Source: Monocercomonoides exilis | Lineage: Eukaryota > Preaxostyla > Oxymonadida > Polymastigidae | Reading direction: 5' to 3' | Length of the DNA: 64,000 nucleotides | Assembly: GCA_001643675.2 (NCBI GenBank) | Contig: LSRY02000038.1 | Location: 374,501 to 438,500, forward strand | In this document: in pieces, positions 44,996-56,900 of the stretch | How positions within the stretch are numbered: position 1 is the stretch's first letter | How the letters are laid out: the number at the start of each line of letters is the position of its first letter | Made by a program: the position numbers and the translations under genes | The notes under the pieces: generated by a model | Told to the model about the DNA's origin: nothing | Seen by the model: the letters and a program-made list of their open reading frames with translations, nothing else | The model's database searches: none

Positions 44996-46546
44996 CTAAT
45001 TTCTTTGTTCCAAAAGAAGCCTTAAAGGGCTTGGCGTAATTCTTTTCGCCTTTTCTGCTTCTGATGAACGTGGAGTTGAAGGAAAAGGAGATGAAGAAGA
45101 TGCAGAAGAATGTTGGATTGATTTCCACTGACCTGGTAAACACCAGGCCATAGAATTATCATCTTCGTCACTATCATTTTCTTCCAAATCAATCCTTTTC
45201 GTTTCATTTCTATCTTTTTCTTCTTTTTCTTCTTTTTCTTCTTTTTCTTCTTTTTCTTCTTTTTCTTCGATTTTTCGCTTTTCTTTCTTTTCTTCTTCAT
45301 ATTTCTTTTTCAGTGCGCCTTCCTTTTCATTCTGTGAAATATCTGAATAAAAAAAAGAGAAAATATAATGGTTGAAAGAGTTATCAAAAAAAATCGAATA
45401 AAAGATAATGAATATAAATATGGGTAAAGTAATGAATAATAAACTGTCTATTTGTGCGTGTAAAGTAGTTATTGTGGGTGTAATTGACAAGCTCGGATTC
45501 AATCTATTTTTCAATTTTATTCGATATCTCTCATTCGCTATTTGTCTTGCTTTTTGTTTTTGTAAATGCTCCGTCCACAAGTTGTCCAAAATACGCTGAT
45601 TTGCTTCCCCATCTGCTCTTGTCAATGGATTTCGTAATATATGAAAATTGGTCAAACAACAAGCCACACAGAAATAATCAGCAACCCTTTCAACTTCAAA
45701 TGGCCACTGTCTTCGAAAAACTGAAAAGAGGGTCTTCAGACGACCGAAAAACCGTTCCACGATAACTCGATGAGTTGCTAGCTCTGGTGTTCCCACTGGT
45801 TTGGTGATAATTGCAGCCAAATCAGGTCTCGCTCCTATGTAAGCCGAATCAGCCAATATTTTTGCCCCTCCCAAACGATCCAAAAATTGAGGATAATGAT
45901 CTTTAAAGACTGTAAAGTCATGAGTAGAGCCAGAATGAATTGCACTGATAGTACTTGCTGTCCCAACTTTGGGATTGATTCCAACCTCAGCTTTCACACA
46001 ATATGTGTGATGTTTCCCGCTAAAAAACTTTTTCCCAAAGTCTAATCGACCTCCAGGTCTGTTGATGGGAATGATTGTGCAGTCCAAAACAATTCCAACC
46101 TCCTTCATCACTTCAATCCTGTCAGGGCGAAATGTCAAAAACAAATCTGCTAATGGAGCTCTGATATGAGAAACAATACTGTGAAGAAGTCTGACAAGAG
46201 CGTTTTGAGTTTCATAGAAAGGTGTGGATAATAAAAGTGTGAGTGTTGTTGAACCGTGATGAAGAAAAGTGAGTAACAAGAATAACTGTTCATCAAAATT
46301 GTTGATTGCTTTCAGTTTCCCTCGACGATGAGGAACTTCCATTTGAAGAATGTGAATGAGAAAATCAAATTCTTCTTTTGTGAATCCAGTAAGTCGAAAA
46401 AAAGAAGAAACAGGATCATCAAAAAAGTCACAAGCTTTTTTGATGATGGAAATTTTTTCTTTCTTTTGAAGTGATTCATTCCGTTGTGGAATAATATTTC
46501 TCCTCTCCACACTCTTCAAAACGTCCAAAAAATTTGAATGTGACAT
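44996..46546 (-). CDS. DDE_4 (Harbinger/IS5-like) transposase, copy 1
   Basis: A cut-and-paste transposase starting at the ATG at 46546. N-terminal helical region (about 1-90), then the DDE domain with D155 (GIVLDCTIIP), D233 (LADSAYIG) and E264 (VERFFGRLKTLF). The C-terminal tail is Lys/Glu-rich and ends with a conserved QWKSIQHSS-type block. The frame is open for 516 aa, but the copy at 47360-48880 has an intron at the matching place, so here 45343-45444 is probably an intron too: donor GTTTAT, acceptor TATTCAG, 102 bp, a multiple of three and free of stops. Splicing gives 482 aa, against 476 in the other copy. All catalytic residues are present and nothing is broken. The element ends were not found. 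Confidence 0.9.
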   Translation of the reverse strand: MSHSNFLDVLKSVERRNIIPQRNESLQKKEKISIIKKACDFFDDPVSSFFRLTGFTKEEFDFLIHILQMEVPHRRGKLKAINNFDEQLFLLLTFLHHGSTTLTLLLSTPFYETQNALVRLLHSIVSHIRAPLADLFLTFRPDRIEVMKEVGIVLDCTIIPINRPGGRLDFGKKFFSGKHHTYCVKAEVGINPKVGTASTISAIHSGSTHDFTVFKDHYPQFLDRLGGAKILADSAYIGARPDLAAIITKPVGTPELATHRVIVERFFGRLKTLFSVFRRQWPFEVERVADYFCVACCLTNFHILRNPLTRADGEANQRILDNLWTEHLQKQKARQIANERYRIKLKNRLNPSLSITPTITTLHAQIDSLLFITLPIFIFIIFYSIFFDNSFNHYIFSFFYSDISQNEKEGALKKKYEEEKKEKRKIEEKEEKEEKEEKEEKEEKDRNETKRIDLEENDSDEDDNSMAWCLPGQWKSIQHSSASSSSPFPSTPRSSEAEKAKRITPSPLRLLLEQRN

Positions 46547-47359
46547 CAGAAAAAAATAAGAACAACTTTCGTTTGATCAAAACCAAATATTGAAATTTTG
46601 TTATTAATGATCACGAAACCAACATTTGTGAATATGAATGTTATTGAATCAAATCAAATAAGTTTGATTCTATTCGGTTTTCAATCGATATTATTAAGTG
46701 TTTATATATCTTTTGCGGATGCATCAGATAAAACACAAAAGGTTCTAACTTGTTCGAATTTTCCCTGCCGCACCGAATTGATTGAAGAAATTCGAATTAT
46801 TTGTGACTTTTTGAATGTTTCTCGCTCAATTCGGTATTTTCTTAATCTTTTTCCAGGCAACTCGAGGATTTTCAAATTTTTTTTGTTTTGTAACTTGTGA
46901 TCTTAACTTTTTTTGTTTCTTAAATTACTTCACCATTATTTTGAGTTAGGTTTTAACATTTTGTTTGTGTGTTTATTATATGTAATTAAAACTTTTTATG
47001 ATCGGTTTTTTGAGTTTTGTTTATTTTTTGTTTAGTGCATTTATATCATGTTTTTATGCAATTTTAACAAGTATAAATAACTTTTAACCATTTTTAACTA
47101 TATTTTTTATATGTTTAGTATAAATATGATAGTTCTGAATGTTTAAATAATATTTTTTTAACAAATTCACTCATTTCATATTTTAATATTTTGTTTTGAG
47201 TACAAACAAGTCAACAATGATAATTAATGAAAATTTCTTGAATTTTTATTTATGCTTTATATTAATTTATATAAAAAAACATATCAATAATAAAATCATA
47301 TTGTATTTAGATAAAAATGTAACAAAGGTGAATTGAAAAATAAAAAACAATAGAAAAAC
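46547..47359. other. Spacer between two DDE_4 transposases
   Basis: AT-rich, 0.8 kb, with no gene recognised. A short plus-strand frame at 46598-46900 reads partly hydrophobic, partly Cys/Glu-bearing and matches nothing I know. This spacer should contain one end of each element, but no clear inverted repeats were seen. Confidence 0.35.
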
Positions 47360-48880
47360 TCACTGTCTTTGGTTTAACAAGCTCTGCAAAGGAGTTTCGC
47401 TGACTCTCTTTTCTTTTATTGAAGCACTAGAGGAAGAAGCAGAAGGAAAGGAAGACGATGATGAGGGTTGCTGAAAGCGAAGAGACCTCCACTGATTTGG
47501 TAAAAACCAACTTGATAATTCGTCACTGTTTCTTTCTCTTTCTTCATCTTCATCTCTTTCGTTGATTATTATTTCGTCTCTCCTTTCCTTTTCTTCGACA
47601 GTTTTCTTTTCTTTCTTCTCCTTTTCATCTTTTCTTTCTTTTTCTCTTTGATCTTCCCCAGTTCGCTGCTCTTGGGCTTCAGAATTGCCTGAAAAACATA
47701 GTTATGGTAATGGAAATATAAAAACAAGTAAAATAAACATTATAAACATTAATATGGGTAAAAATAAAAAAGTCTAACTATCTTCTGAATAAAATAGAGT
47801 TGTGATTGATGATGGTGTTGGAGCTTCAGGATTCAATCTTTTCTTCATATTGACTCGATAGCGTTCATTAGCGATTCGCTTTGCTTCCACTTTCTTCTCA
47901 TGTGACTGCATCAGATATCCAATGAATCGAGAATTTGCATCTGAGTCGACTGCAGTCAGTGGGTTTTTCAGGATGTGAAAATTCGTCAAACAGCATGCAA
48001 TTGTGAAATACTCCGCCACTCTTTCCACTTCAAATGGCCATGGACGCCTGAAAACGGCAAAAAGAGTCTTCAACCTCCCAAAAAATCGCTCGACAATTAC
48101 TCTTTTGGATGCCAATTCGGGTGTTCCGACAGGTTTTGAGATTATTGCACCCAATTCTGGCCTTGCTCCAATGTATGCTGAGTCAGCAAGTATCTTTGCT
48201 CCTCCCAATTGACTCTCAAATTGAGGTAAATGATCTTTGAAAAGGACAAAATCATGTGTTGACCCAGTTTGGACGTGACTAATTGTACAAGCAGTACCAA
48301 TTCGAGGATTAACACCAACTTCCACCTTCACACAGTAAATATGATGCTTTCCACTATAAAATTTCTTTCCATATTCCAACCTTCCACCTGGACGATTTGT
48401 GGGAATTACCGTACAATCCAAAACAAGACCCACCTCCTTCATTCCTTCTAGACGATCTGGGCGAAAAGTGAGAAATAAATCAGTCAAGGGCACTCTGATG
48501 TCTGCAGCAATTCTGTGAAGAAGTCGAATTGTTGCATTTTGAGTGTCATAAAAAGAAGAAGAAAGCATAAATGTTAGTGTAGTGGATCCATGATGAAGAA
48601 AAGTGAGTAATAAAAAAAGTTGATCAGAAAAATTGTTGATTGCCTTTTCTTTTCCTCGATGAGGAGATATTTCTTTTTGAAGAAGTTGAAGTAACAAATC
48701 GAACTCAAATCGGGCGAAGCCCGTAAAGCGAAAAAAAGCAGTTGGTGTGTTGTCCAAAATATTTAAAGCTCTTTCGATGATTGAAGTGGTTTTTTTTGTT
48801 TCTTTGATAGCAGGAGAAGCAGGCATTTTATTTCTTTCTTCAACTCTCTCTAAGACACTCAAAAGTGAAGATTCAGACAT
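47360..48880 (-). CDS. DDE_4 (Harbinger/IS5-like) transposase, copy 2
   Basis: Closely related to the transposase at 44996-46546, in the same orientation. Two exons, 47779-48880 and 47360-47688, join in phase 1 across a 90-bp intron (GTTAGA donor, TTTTTCAG acceptor) into 476 aa ending in TGA. The DDE residues are D155, D233 and E264, in the same contexts as copy 1. Exon 2 encodes the Lys/Glu tail and a final PNQWRSLRFQQ block that aligns with copy 1, confirming the splice. The two proteins differ at many positions over the DDE domain, so they are separate elements, not a fresh duplication. Confidence 0.9.
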
Positions 48881-49089
48881 TGATCGAAACAGTCAAAAAA
48901 TGATAACAACAAACACACCCTTTATATGTAAATATTTTTGTGATCAAAAAGGACCCATGATAAAAAACAATGGATGTGATTAAATCACATTGGAACTTAG
49001 TCGATCTTTTTGGAATGATATCAAACTCATACCAAAAAGAAAAAGTTAATGCGATATAACAAAATAAATTCGAATAAGTTCTACTGTTA
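48881..49089. other. Short spacer with TA target site
   Basis: Upstream flank of copy 2 transposase; it ends with the TA dinucleotide (49088-49089) duplicated on both sides of the pogo-like element. Confidence 0.5.
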
Positions 49090-49129
49090 GTCGGTGAGGA
49101 AACCCGATCCAGGGAGGAAACCCGATCCA
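49090..49129. repeat. Left terminal inverted repeat of pogo-like element
   Basis: Begins GTCGGTGAGGAAACCCGATC and contains the 16-bp word GAGGAAACCCGATCCA twice in tandem. The tandem pair could be two transposase-binding sites. Confidence 0.95.
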
Positions 49130-49152
49130 TTTTTGATCAAAAACTTGGATTA

Positions 49153-50643
49153 ATGTTTTTGATCAAAACTATGGAAAAGAAACCTTCTCTTGTCAGAATT
49201 AAAGCATCGAGTGATATGCGTTCTATTGGAGATGAGTTTATCAAGGCCTTGTATGCCTATGATATTTTGCAATATTCCGGTCGTGAAATCGAGGAAAGCG
49301 GGTTGATTTCGAGAGGATGTTTGGTGAGAGCCTTGAAAGCAAGAAAAGAAGGGAGAGATTTAAGAAAAAACGGTAGACCAACATTGTTTACTAAAGCAGA
49401 AGAAGATGAGTTTGAAGAGAGGATTTTGGAGGACATTAGGATCGGAATTTATCACACGAAACGAAATATTATGCAAATGGTGTGAAAACAAGTCTTTTCA
49501 TCATTTTTTTTAACTTTTTTTGTTTTTCAGGCAAATGAATTATTGTGCAAAAAAAGAAGCGAAGGAGAAGAAATCAAAACTGTGGACAAGCATTGGGTTG
49601 ATCGTTTTTTGTTAAGACATAAAAAAATCAGCTTGCAAAAGCCGAAACCGCTGCCCATTGGAAGGGCTGCACATTCATGCAAAGCTGTATTAATTCCGTT
49701 TTTCGACGCCTACGAAAAATATTTCTTCAAAGTGAAACCTATTCCTCAATTGATGTTCAATATTGATGAAACATCAACAGTTTTTTCAGCTTTGTTTGAA
49801 GAACAGGTAGCTTCATCATCTTCTGTACCATCATCAATCACTCCAGAATCGTCTCTGCCAACCTCCACATCCATCATTGTAATGACTAGCTCCGATGGGT
49901 GCAGATACCTTGCACCAGTTCTCATTCCCTTCAAAACAATTCCAGCTGAATATCTTCTTGCCACAACCTCAACTGAAGTTTTTATTCCAACCACGTCAGG
50001 CCATTTAACATCGTCATTATTTGCTGAATTGTTCAAAAAAATATTTTTGCCAGAAATAAACAAAAAACGGTGCGCCATAGGAAAGCAATATGATCATGCT
50101 ATGCTGGTCATGGATGGAGGTGTGGGTCATTTCAGCGATGAAATGAAAAAAGTTTGCAGAGACAATTTAATAGATTTGATAAAACTTCCTTCTCACACCT
50201 CTCATATTCTACAGCCCAACGACCAATTTGTGTTTGCGAGTTTAAAGAGGAATTTCAGCAAGGCAACGGAAAGCGGGAAGGCTACGACGGTCGCGGAGAG
50301 AAGAGAAGCATTTATTCGAACATTGAAAAATGGACTATCAGCTGCTAGTTACCCCTCAACGATAATTGCTTCGTGGAGGGTTTGCGGCTTATTTCCAATG
50401 GACAAAAATGCAGTTTTGAATCGTTTGCCTGATGCCCCTCCTCAATGGGCTGCCTCACAAATAAATCCTGAAAGAGCACCAGAAGGTGCTTCATTTGGAG
50501 CAGTCTATTATTCATCTGACGATGATCATCAACTTTTTGCTTTAATTAAGACTTTTTCTCAATTTCAGTTAATAATACGTTTATTTGAATTTCTGTTTTT
50601 GAAAATCGTGCTTATTATTTTATTCAGTTTTTTTTTCTGTTAA
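49153..50643 (+). CDS. Pogo/Jerky-like DDE_1 transposase, intact
   Basis: Two exons, 49153-49479 and 49531-50643, around a 51-bp intron (donor GTGTGA, acceptor TTTTTCAG). The intron begins right after ATGCAAATG, and the joined frame gives 479 aa; a start at 49171 is also possible. The N-terminal part (about 20-110) is the DNA-binding helix-turn-helix region, with NGRPTLFTKAEEDEF; residues near 110-150 resemble the CENP-B-type second helix-turn-helix domain. The DDE_1 domain has D188 (FNIDETSTVF), D304 (LVMDGGVGHFS) and D340 (SHTSHILQPND). The last ~45 residues become Phe/Ile-rich, so the true end could be earlier or involve another splice. The catalytic residues are present, so it may still be active. 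Confidence 0.9.
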
Positions 50644-50731
50644 CAGTGCATTTTTCATATATTGAACATATTTTTTTCGTCAAAAAAACATAAAATTTCA
50701 TCAATTTATCTTAAATGTTTTTTTAGATCAT

Positions 50732-50771
50732 TGGGTCGGGTTTCCTCCCTGGATCGGGTTTCCTCCCCGAC
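50732..50771. repeat. Right terminal inverted repeat of pogo-like element
   Basis: Inverted match of 49090-49129 with two differences; followed by TA at 50772-50773. Confidence 0.95.
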
Positions 50772-50773
50772 TA

Positions 50774-51215
50774 GTTTTATAACTCTTCGCATATTCCCTG
50801 TATCACCAATTAGTTCTGTAAATTGAAAATGATTCTTATTCATCTTTTATTAATAACTCAATCTAACAATTTGATCTCTGCGACTTGATATTTACATATA
50901 GAAACAATGAAAAATGACTGAAAAGGTTTTGTCAACTTGTCAAATTTTGTCATTCTTTAACCATTTCGCAATTTTCGATTTTACAAAATTATTATCAATG
51001 AATCAACAAACAGCAGTTCAAGATATCTAAAATTTTTAAATTATCAATTGACACTATCATGCTCCCACAATTATTTTTTCATTGGCTTGAAATATCAGTT
51101 TGCAAAATTATTTTGTCACATTTTTTCACGGACTATCACTGACAAAATTGAAAATAACAAATATTTCAAATGCTATCACCTAATTTTTTTCAAAACGCTT
51201 TTCATAATCTTTGGA

Positions 51216-51258
<43 letters not shown>

Positions 51259-53044
51259 TGACAGATAGATGATTTTATTACCTGTTGTGTCACAGAGGGA
51301 GACGAACAATAAAATTTGTTATCTCTCTTTCGAAATTTTTTATATTCAAGATGATCTCAATATTGAGTGTTGTATCAAACAACTTATTGTAATTATTGAA
51401 AGGAAATGGCAAACAGTTTTTTTGAAAAAGCATTATCGAGTATAATTCCGAGATAACGTTGGTGATGAATTTTGATTTAGTGAATGCTCCGATTCATCAA
51501 TATTAATAGAGTTGGAAATAAATACTTGCAAATGTCACTACGACCAAATCGTTCCGATAAAGTTGAAATTTCGTCAATTCAAAATGAAATTTGGTTATGA
51601 TATGAAAATTTGGTTAATAAAAAAATATTTTCTCAAAAATGATTTTTCAAAATAATAATAATATCGAATGTGAAAGAAATAATTTGATACAATATTTCTA
51701 TTCAGTCATTTTTATTGATAAATTAATCCATGTGGATGGAAATTCATTAATCAAATGAATAACTTTTCATTGAGAATATTTCACGTGAATTTTCACACAC
51801 AATAAATCTTGTTATTATCACGATGTTTTCGAAAAAATGTGAAAACTTGTAATATTTGAGCATTGGAAAAAGAAAGAGAAAATTATATCGGTGATAATGT
51901 TTTATCGCTTGAAGAAAAATAAATAAAAGTTCGTATTATCATCAAAATGTTTTTTTTTTCATAAAAAACCAATTTTTCGAGACTTCTGTGAATATTTTTG
52001 AAATCAATACTTTTTTCGAGGTGTTGATTATTTTTATAATTTATTGAAGTCAGAGGGTCACAACAAACTTTAATTCAAAACAAAAATTTCTCAGAAAACA
52101 CTTTATCCTCATTCTTTTGAAAATACAAATACTTCAAACCTTCAGGTATTTGAGTTATAATTATTTTTTTAATTTTGGGAAAATATCTGCATTTTATGGG
52201 ATGGATCTATTCCAATCGCTTTGACATCTCACCTTCCTGATCGCAATTCAAACATTTATCAAAAAAAAAAAAAACTTAATTCTTCCAAGACAGTGAAGTG
52301 ACTTGGAATAAGATAACGAGGTTTTCACCATTTGCAGAAAACATAAGATGACCAAAGTGCACATTATTTTCCTCCACAGAAGCTTTTGATCGTTTCAGAT
52401 TTTTCATGTGTGGCATGTGCAGAAAACACTGATCATAAGTGGGAATTGCTCCTTTGAAAACAACAAAAATATATATCGTAAAAATAATTAAAAAAAATTT
52501 TTTTTTGAGTTTTTGGATGAACATAGAAATATTTCAGTTCAGCTAACTGGCTGATATTTCTTGACAAAATGCTGGGGTTTTTATTCCATTGAAAGAGCAC
52601 ACATGCCTGTAAATGGTTTAACATTGTTAGAAAAGCTTGGCTGCCCTTGAAAAATAATCGAATTGAATGATGAAATTTTACACGAAAGAAAATTTTGAAA
52701 AGGAAAAAGAAAGAAACATACATGGCTAATTGAAATGATTGAAAGAAAACGCGATTGCATGTTTTGGAAATGTTTGATTGTGAGAATGATTTATAGAAAA
52801 ATGAAATATGGGGGAAAATATTAAACTTCAGCATTTTTCAATGAAAAATTATACACATTTGATGAACATTGCATGATAAAAAAATATGGAAAAAAATAAA
52901 TTATTATTTTGAAAATCATGCAAAGTCGCTCAAGTTTTTTTTATTCAATCAATGAAGAATGTTTACCGATATGAAAATCAAATATATCTTGAAATATGAT
53001 ATTGTTTTATAATGAAATTAGAAAAACAATTTTTTTTGTTCTTT
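50774..53044. other. Intergenic, no recognised gene
   Basis: AT-rich. A run of 39 T lies at 51218-51256, followed by AGTGACA. Minus-strand frames near 52276-52834 are Phe/Ile-rich and look like chance. No RNA gene or repeat was recognised. Confidence 0.4.
51218..51256. repeat. Poly-T tract (39 T)
   Basis: An uninterrupted run of T, so poly-A on the minus strand. It matches the other two long homopolymers in size, all 38-46. Confidence 0.9.
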
Positions 53045-53560
53045 GTGCAAAAAAAGCTTGTTAGTTCATATTTTTTCCCATTTAATTATTAATTATCGAA
53101 AATGAAACAATACCGGGATTTTCTATTAACTCAGATGAATGGAAAGGACATTGCTTTTAATCATCTTAAAGTTATGTCAATCACACAGTTTGCCACAAAT
53201 ACCATTTTGTGGATACAGAAAGTGAAATTTGTTCAAAATTGATAGAAAGCACCTGGTCAAGTTTTCAAAAATCTCTATCGAGAAATGATTTTAAAATGAA
53301 AAATAAATTGATGATTCCTTGACTAACTTTGTTGGAAAAAAATCTTGGACACTTGATTTGGTAGAATTTATTCAAAATATTGAATGTTTAAAAACCCTTG
53401 AATCATTAAAAAGAAATAGATGAAACTGAAAAAGATGATTCTGAAGAATCTGACGAAAGTGATGAACTGGTTTTAAATGAAAAAGATGAAGAAACCGAAG
53501 GAGAATCAGATTCTTTAGGAGCTGGTGATGGAACAGATGCATCCGAGTTTGAATTGTGAT
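53045..53560 (+). pseudogene. Degenerate relative of the 20-kb Cys-motif gene
   Basis: The plus strand near 53047 can be read as CSLCKKSLLVHIFSH, matching the CVLCEKSLKVYIFPH of the candidate at 20048 (C-x2-C, KSL, V, IF, H). Stops follow in all frames. Around 53430-53559 a frame reads as a strongly acidic C-terminal tail (DETEKDDSEESDESDEL onward) ending in TGA. The two parts may be the first and last pieces of one gene, now broken. Function unknown. Confidence 0.35.
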
Positions 53561-53944
53561 AATTTTATTTTTTTCATTCACCTTTTCACAATTTATAACA
53601 TTATCATTAATAAATTGTGTTTATGCTTTTCTAGTAAAACCAAGAGTCTGAAGTCACAGATATTATCATAAAACAACAAACAAAAACTTATAGGATACAA
53701 ATAACATGAATTTGAATTGCGGTGTATTATCACCTTCTACCAAGAGCGTGCATGTTGATTATGCTTGTTTGATCATTTCGATTTTATTAAAATATCATCA
53801 TTGAGTTTGTAATTTTTATTAGAATAATTGAAAAAAAGAAAGGTAATGAAAATCACATTTAGGAATTTAATTTTTGATTTGTCAAATTATTGAACAAAAT
53901 ATAATTATAGTTCTATAAGGTTCTTCTGAATAGAAAAACAAGCA
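53561..53944. other. Intergenic downstream of FANCI
   Basis: AT-rich, no frame of interest; contains the 3' flank of the FANCI-like gene. Confidence 0.5.
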
Positions 53945-56900
53945 TCACATTTGAGAATGTGAAACGGAAGATTGTGGTGATATAACTGTTTTTCTCATCA
54001 ATCCGATTCGCCTGCTGTTTTGTGATGCTGCAGCTGAAAGAAGAATTGAACTTTGCTTCGATGCAAGCTTTTTAACTGAAAGAGATGGAGAAAGAGGAGA
54101 AGAAAGTGAAGGCGATAATAAAGGAGAAGGAGAAAGAGGAGTCGGACAAGGGGAAGCAAAAAGAGAAGGAGATAAAGGGACTTGATTAGGAGAAAGAGGG
54201 GCCGGAGTGGGAGAAAGAGTTGGAGATGGAGACGAAAAAGAAGGGGATAGTGAAGGAGAAGATGGTGAAGATCGTATTGATTTTGAATTCGGGATTGACC
54301 CATTTCTTTCTGAGTTAAGCCCTTCTTTAGGAGAAGCAAATGAATGACGGCTTTCTGAAATCACGGATATTTGCCTTTCCGAACAAGAAAATTTTCGTTT
54401 ATCACTTGGATGTGGAACATCATCAAATTCTTCGCGTCCAGCTTGTCTTCGATTTTTCTCTCTTTCTTTTTCATATTCCTTTTCATATTCCTTTTCCTTT
54501 TCATTTTCACTTTCACTTTCACTTTCATTTTCGCTTTCGCTTTCACTTTGCTGTTCTCTTTCTTCTTCTTCTTCCTTTTGCTGTTCGTTGAGTACATGCT
54601 TCATGAACCTAACTTGTGGTTTTGTAAATCTATTCTCTTTCCGTTTTGTTTTCTCCTCTTCCATTACTCGACTTTCGTTTACATCTGTTGGCTCATTCTT
54701 CACAAAAAGTTCCGAAGAAAATATAAGCGACTGTGCTTGAGATGTTTTCCCTCCATTTTTTAAAGGAACAGAAGGTGGGAAAGCAGGATCTTCATCCCCT
54801 TCTGCTGACGCATTCATTGATTGGCTGCGGATCAATTGAGCTTGTGCAGAACCCTCTGGCAATTCCATTTGAGTGCTAGCAGAAGGTAATGAATCATCAT
54901 TGACGATGCTCTTGCATTTTCTTCCACTTACACTTCTTTCATTTTCATCTTCATCTTTTTCTTCACTTTCATGTTCTCTTGTTCTTTGCTTTCTTTTTTC
55001 TGATTTATCATTTCGATGATGAGTACGATCATCTTTATTCTTCCTCATATTTGAATTTTTTTCTTTTGAGATTTTTTGCTTTTTTCGTTTTGACGTTTTA
55101 TTTTCATAATCACTATTATCATTTTCATAAGTATTGTCGTCTTTGTTCTTTCTTTCCTCTTCCTCTTCTTTTCTTTCAGTCTTTTTTCTTTCAGTTCCTC
55201 TGATAATCGATCGAGTAGTAATTGCCCACAAACGTTGAGCAGGAGTTTTTTCTGCTAAAAGAGAGCTAATTCCGCTTTCTCTTCTTTGATCATAAATACC
55301 TGCCTTCTGAACTATTTTCCCCTGAATTTTGAAATTGCGTGCTCTCAATGGTGGGAAAAGAGTTGGAAAGTCGTTCAAATATGTTAGAATGCTCTTTTGA
55401 AGTTTCCTCATATAAGAACGCCATTTCTTGAATTTTTTGGTTGTGATAGATTGATCATCACTTTCATTTCTGCTTTCTCTTTCACTTTCTTCTTTGTATT
55501 CATTCCTTCTATCAATTGAATCTTCCTTTCTCTCCACTTCCATATGTATATCATATTCACTGACTGCAGTTGTAAATTTTACTACAAGCACTCTCTGAAT
55601 TTTCAGCACATTTCCTCGAAATTGTTCAGCCGAATAAATCAGTAACGGAAACAACCGTGCAACAACTGATGATGTCTCAGTTTCTTTAATTGGTACATTG
55701 CAAAACGAATCAATGTGTTTAAACACATATCGTGAAAATTCACAAATTAAAGTTATTGAAACGAGCCAGATGTCGCATAGCCACTCCTTTGAATTGAATA
55801 TTAAGCTTGTTGATGATTTGCTGCTGAAGGGAGTAAGCCACCGAATGATTGAAATCAATAGGCGGAAAAGAAGAAGTGTGCTGTGGATAACCGGAGCAAT
55901 TGGCTGTGTGTGAAGCGAAACAGTTCTCATGGCAGATGAGAGTGAAGGAAGAAGAGAGATAAGAAGATGGCACATCGATGGAAATGAAGGAAGGAAAGAA
56001 AACTTTTCGGAAGAAGAAGAAAGAGAAGAAAACAATGAAGAATTAAATAATTGATTCAAATTTGAATTACTTGCACCGATTTCAAATTGTAAGTTGTTTG
56101 AGCTAAATTGTTTAATATCATACTGTTTATAAATGTCTGCATTTTTATCAACTTCAGTAAAATATGAAATTGAAGAACCAATAGAAGAAGCAATCACAGC
56201 AGATGGATGCTCCGTCACAAACCTTGAAAATAGTCTTTCCACCTCTTCCATTAGAACATCTAATGCGTGAAACATTAGAGATGCCAAAATAAGTCTATCA
56301 AAATTTGCCATAAGAGAAATACTTGTGGATGGAAGTGTCCATTGCTCCCCTCCAATTAGCCATGTTAGAGAATTTGATAGTTCTTCAGAGTGATTCGAAG
56401 AGGATGCATAGGGAGAATTATCGTTAGAGTAGAACATATTTGTGTTTACGAAATTTCTTTTCGGATATCTGTTCTTCTCATTGAACGAATTTTCAAAAGG
56501 AGAATAATGCAAAGGAGGAAAAGAAAACAAATCAAATTTCAGTAAAGAAGAAAACGAATGCGCATTTTCTGCCACAAACTCCTGTCCAAGTTGAGTTTCT
56601 CGAAGGAGCATCCGAATTAAAACAGAAATTGGCTCAAACTCCCCGCTCCATAAGCAACTCTTTATCCAAAGTTGTAACACAGCACGAGAAGCAACGTTCA
56701 TTCGAACAAGTGGCATTAATTTTTTATTATCTCCTTTTTCAACCGATGCTCTTTCTTCTTCTTCTTCTTCCTCATCCTCTTCTCCATCATCATTCCTTCT
56801 TTTCTTTTCGGCCATCTCTTTCTCAGCTTCTTCCTTGCTCTCCACAACTTTTGCTGCATGCATTGCAATCATCCACAATCTCGGAGCTATATCCTCACAA

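Larger units (their letters stand above)
49090..50771 (+). mobile_element. Complete pogo/Jerky-like DNA transposon (1682 bp)
   Basis: Bounded by 40-bp terminal inverted repeats (49090-49129 and 50732-50771) that differ at only two positions, and flanked by TA on both sides (49088-49089 and 50772-50773), the target duplication of the Tc1/mariner/pogo superfamily. Each inverted repeat contains two direct copies of GAGGAAACCCGATCCA. Carries one transposase gene. With near-perfect ends and an intact transposase, it looks recently inserted. Confidence 0.95.

Noticed and set aside
52433-52834. Minus-strand frame of 133 codons
   Set aside because: Phe/Ser/Ile-rich with no motif; typical of chance frames in AT-rich DNA.
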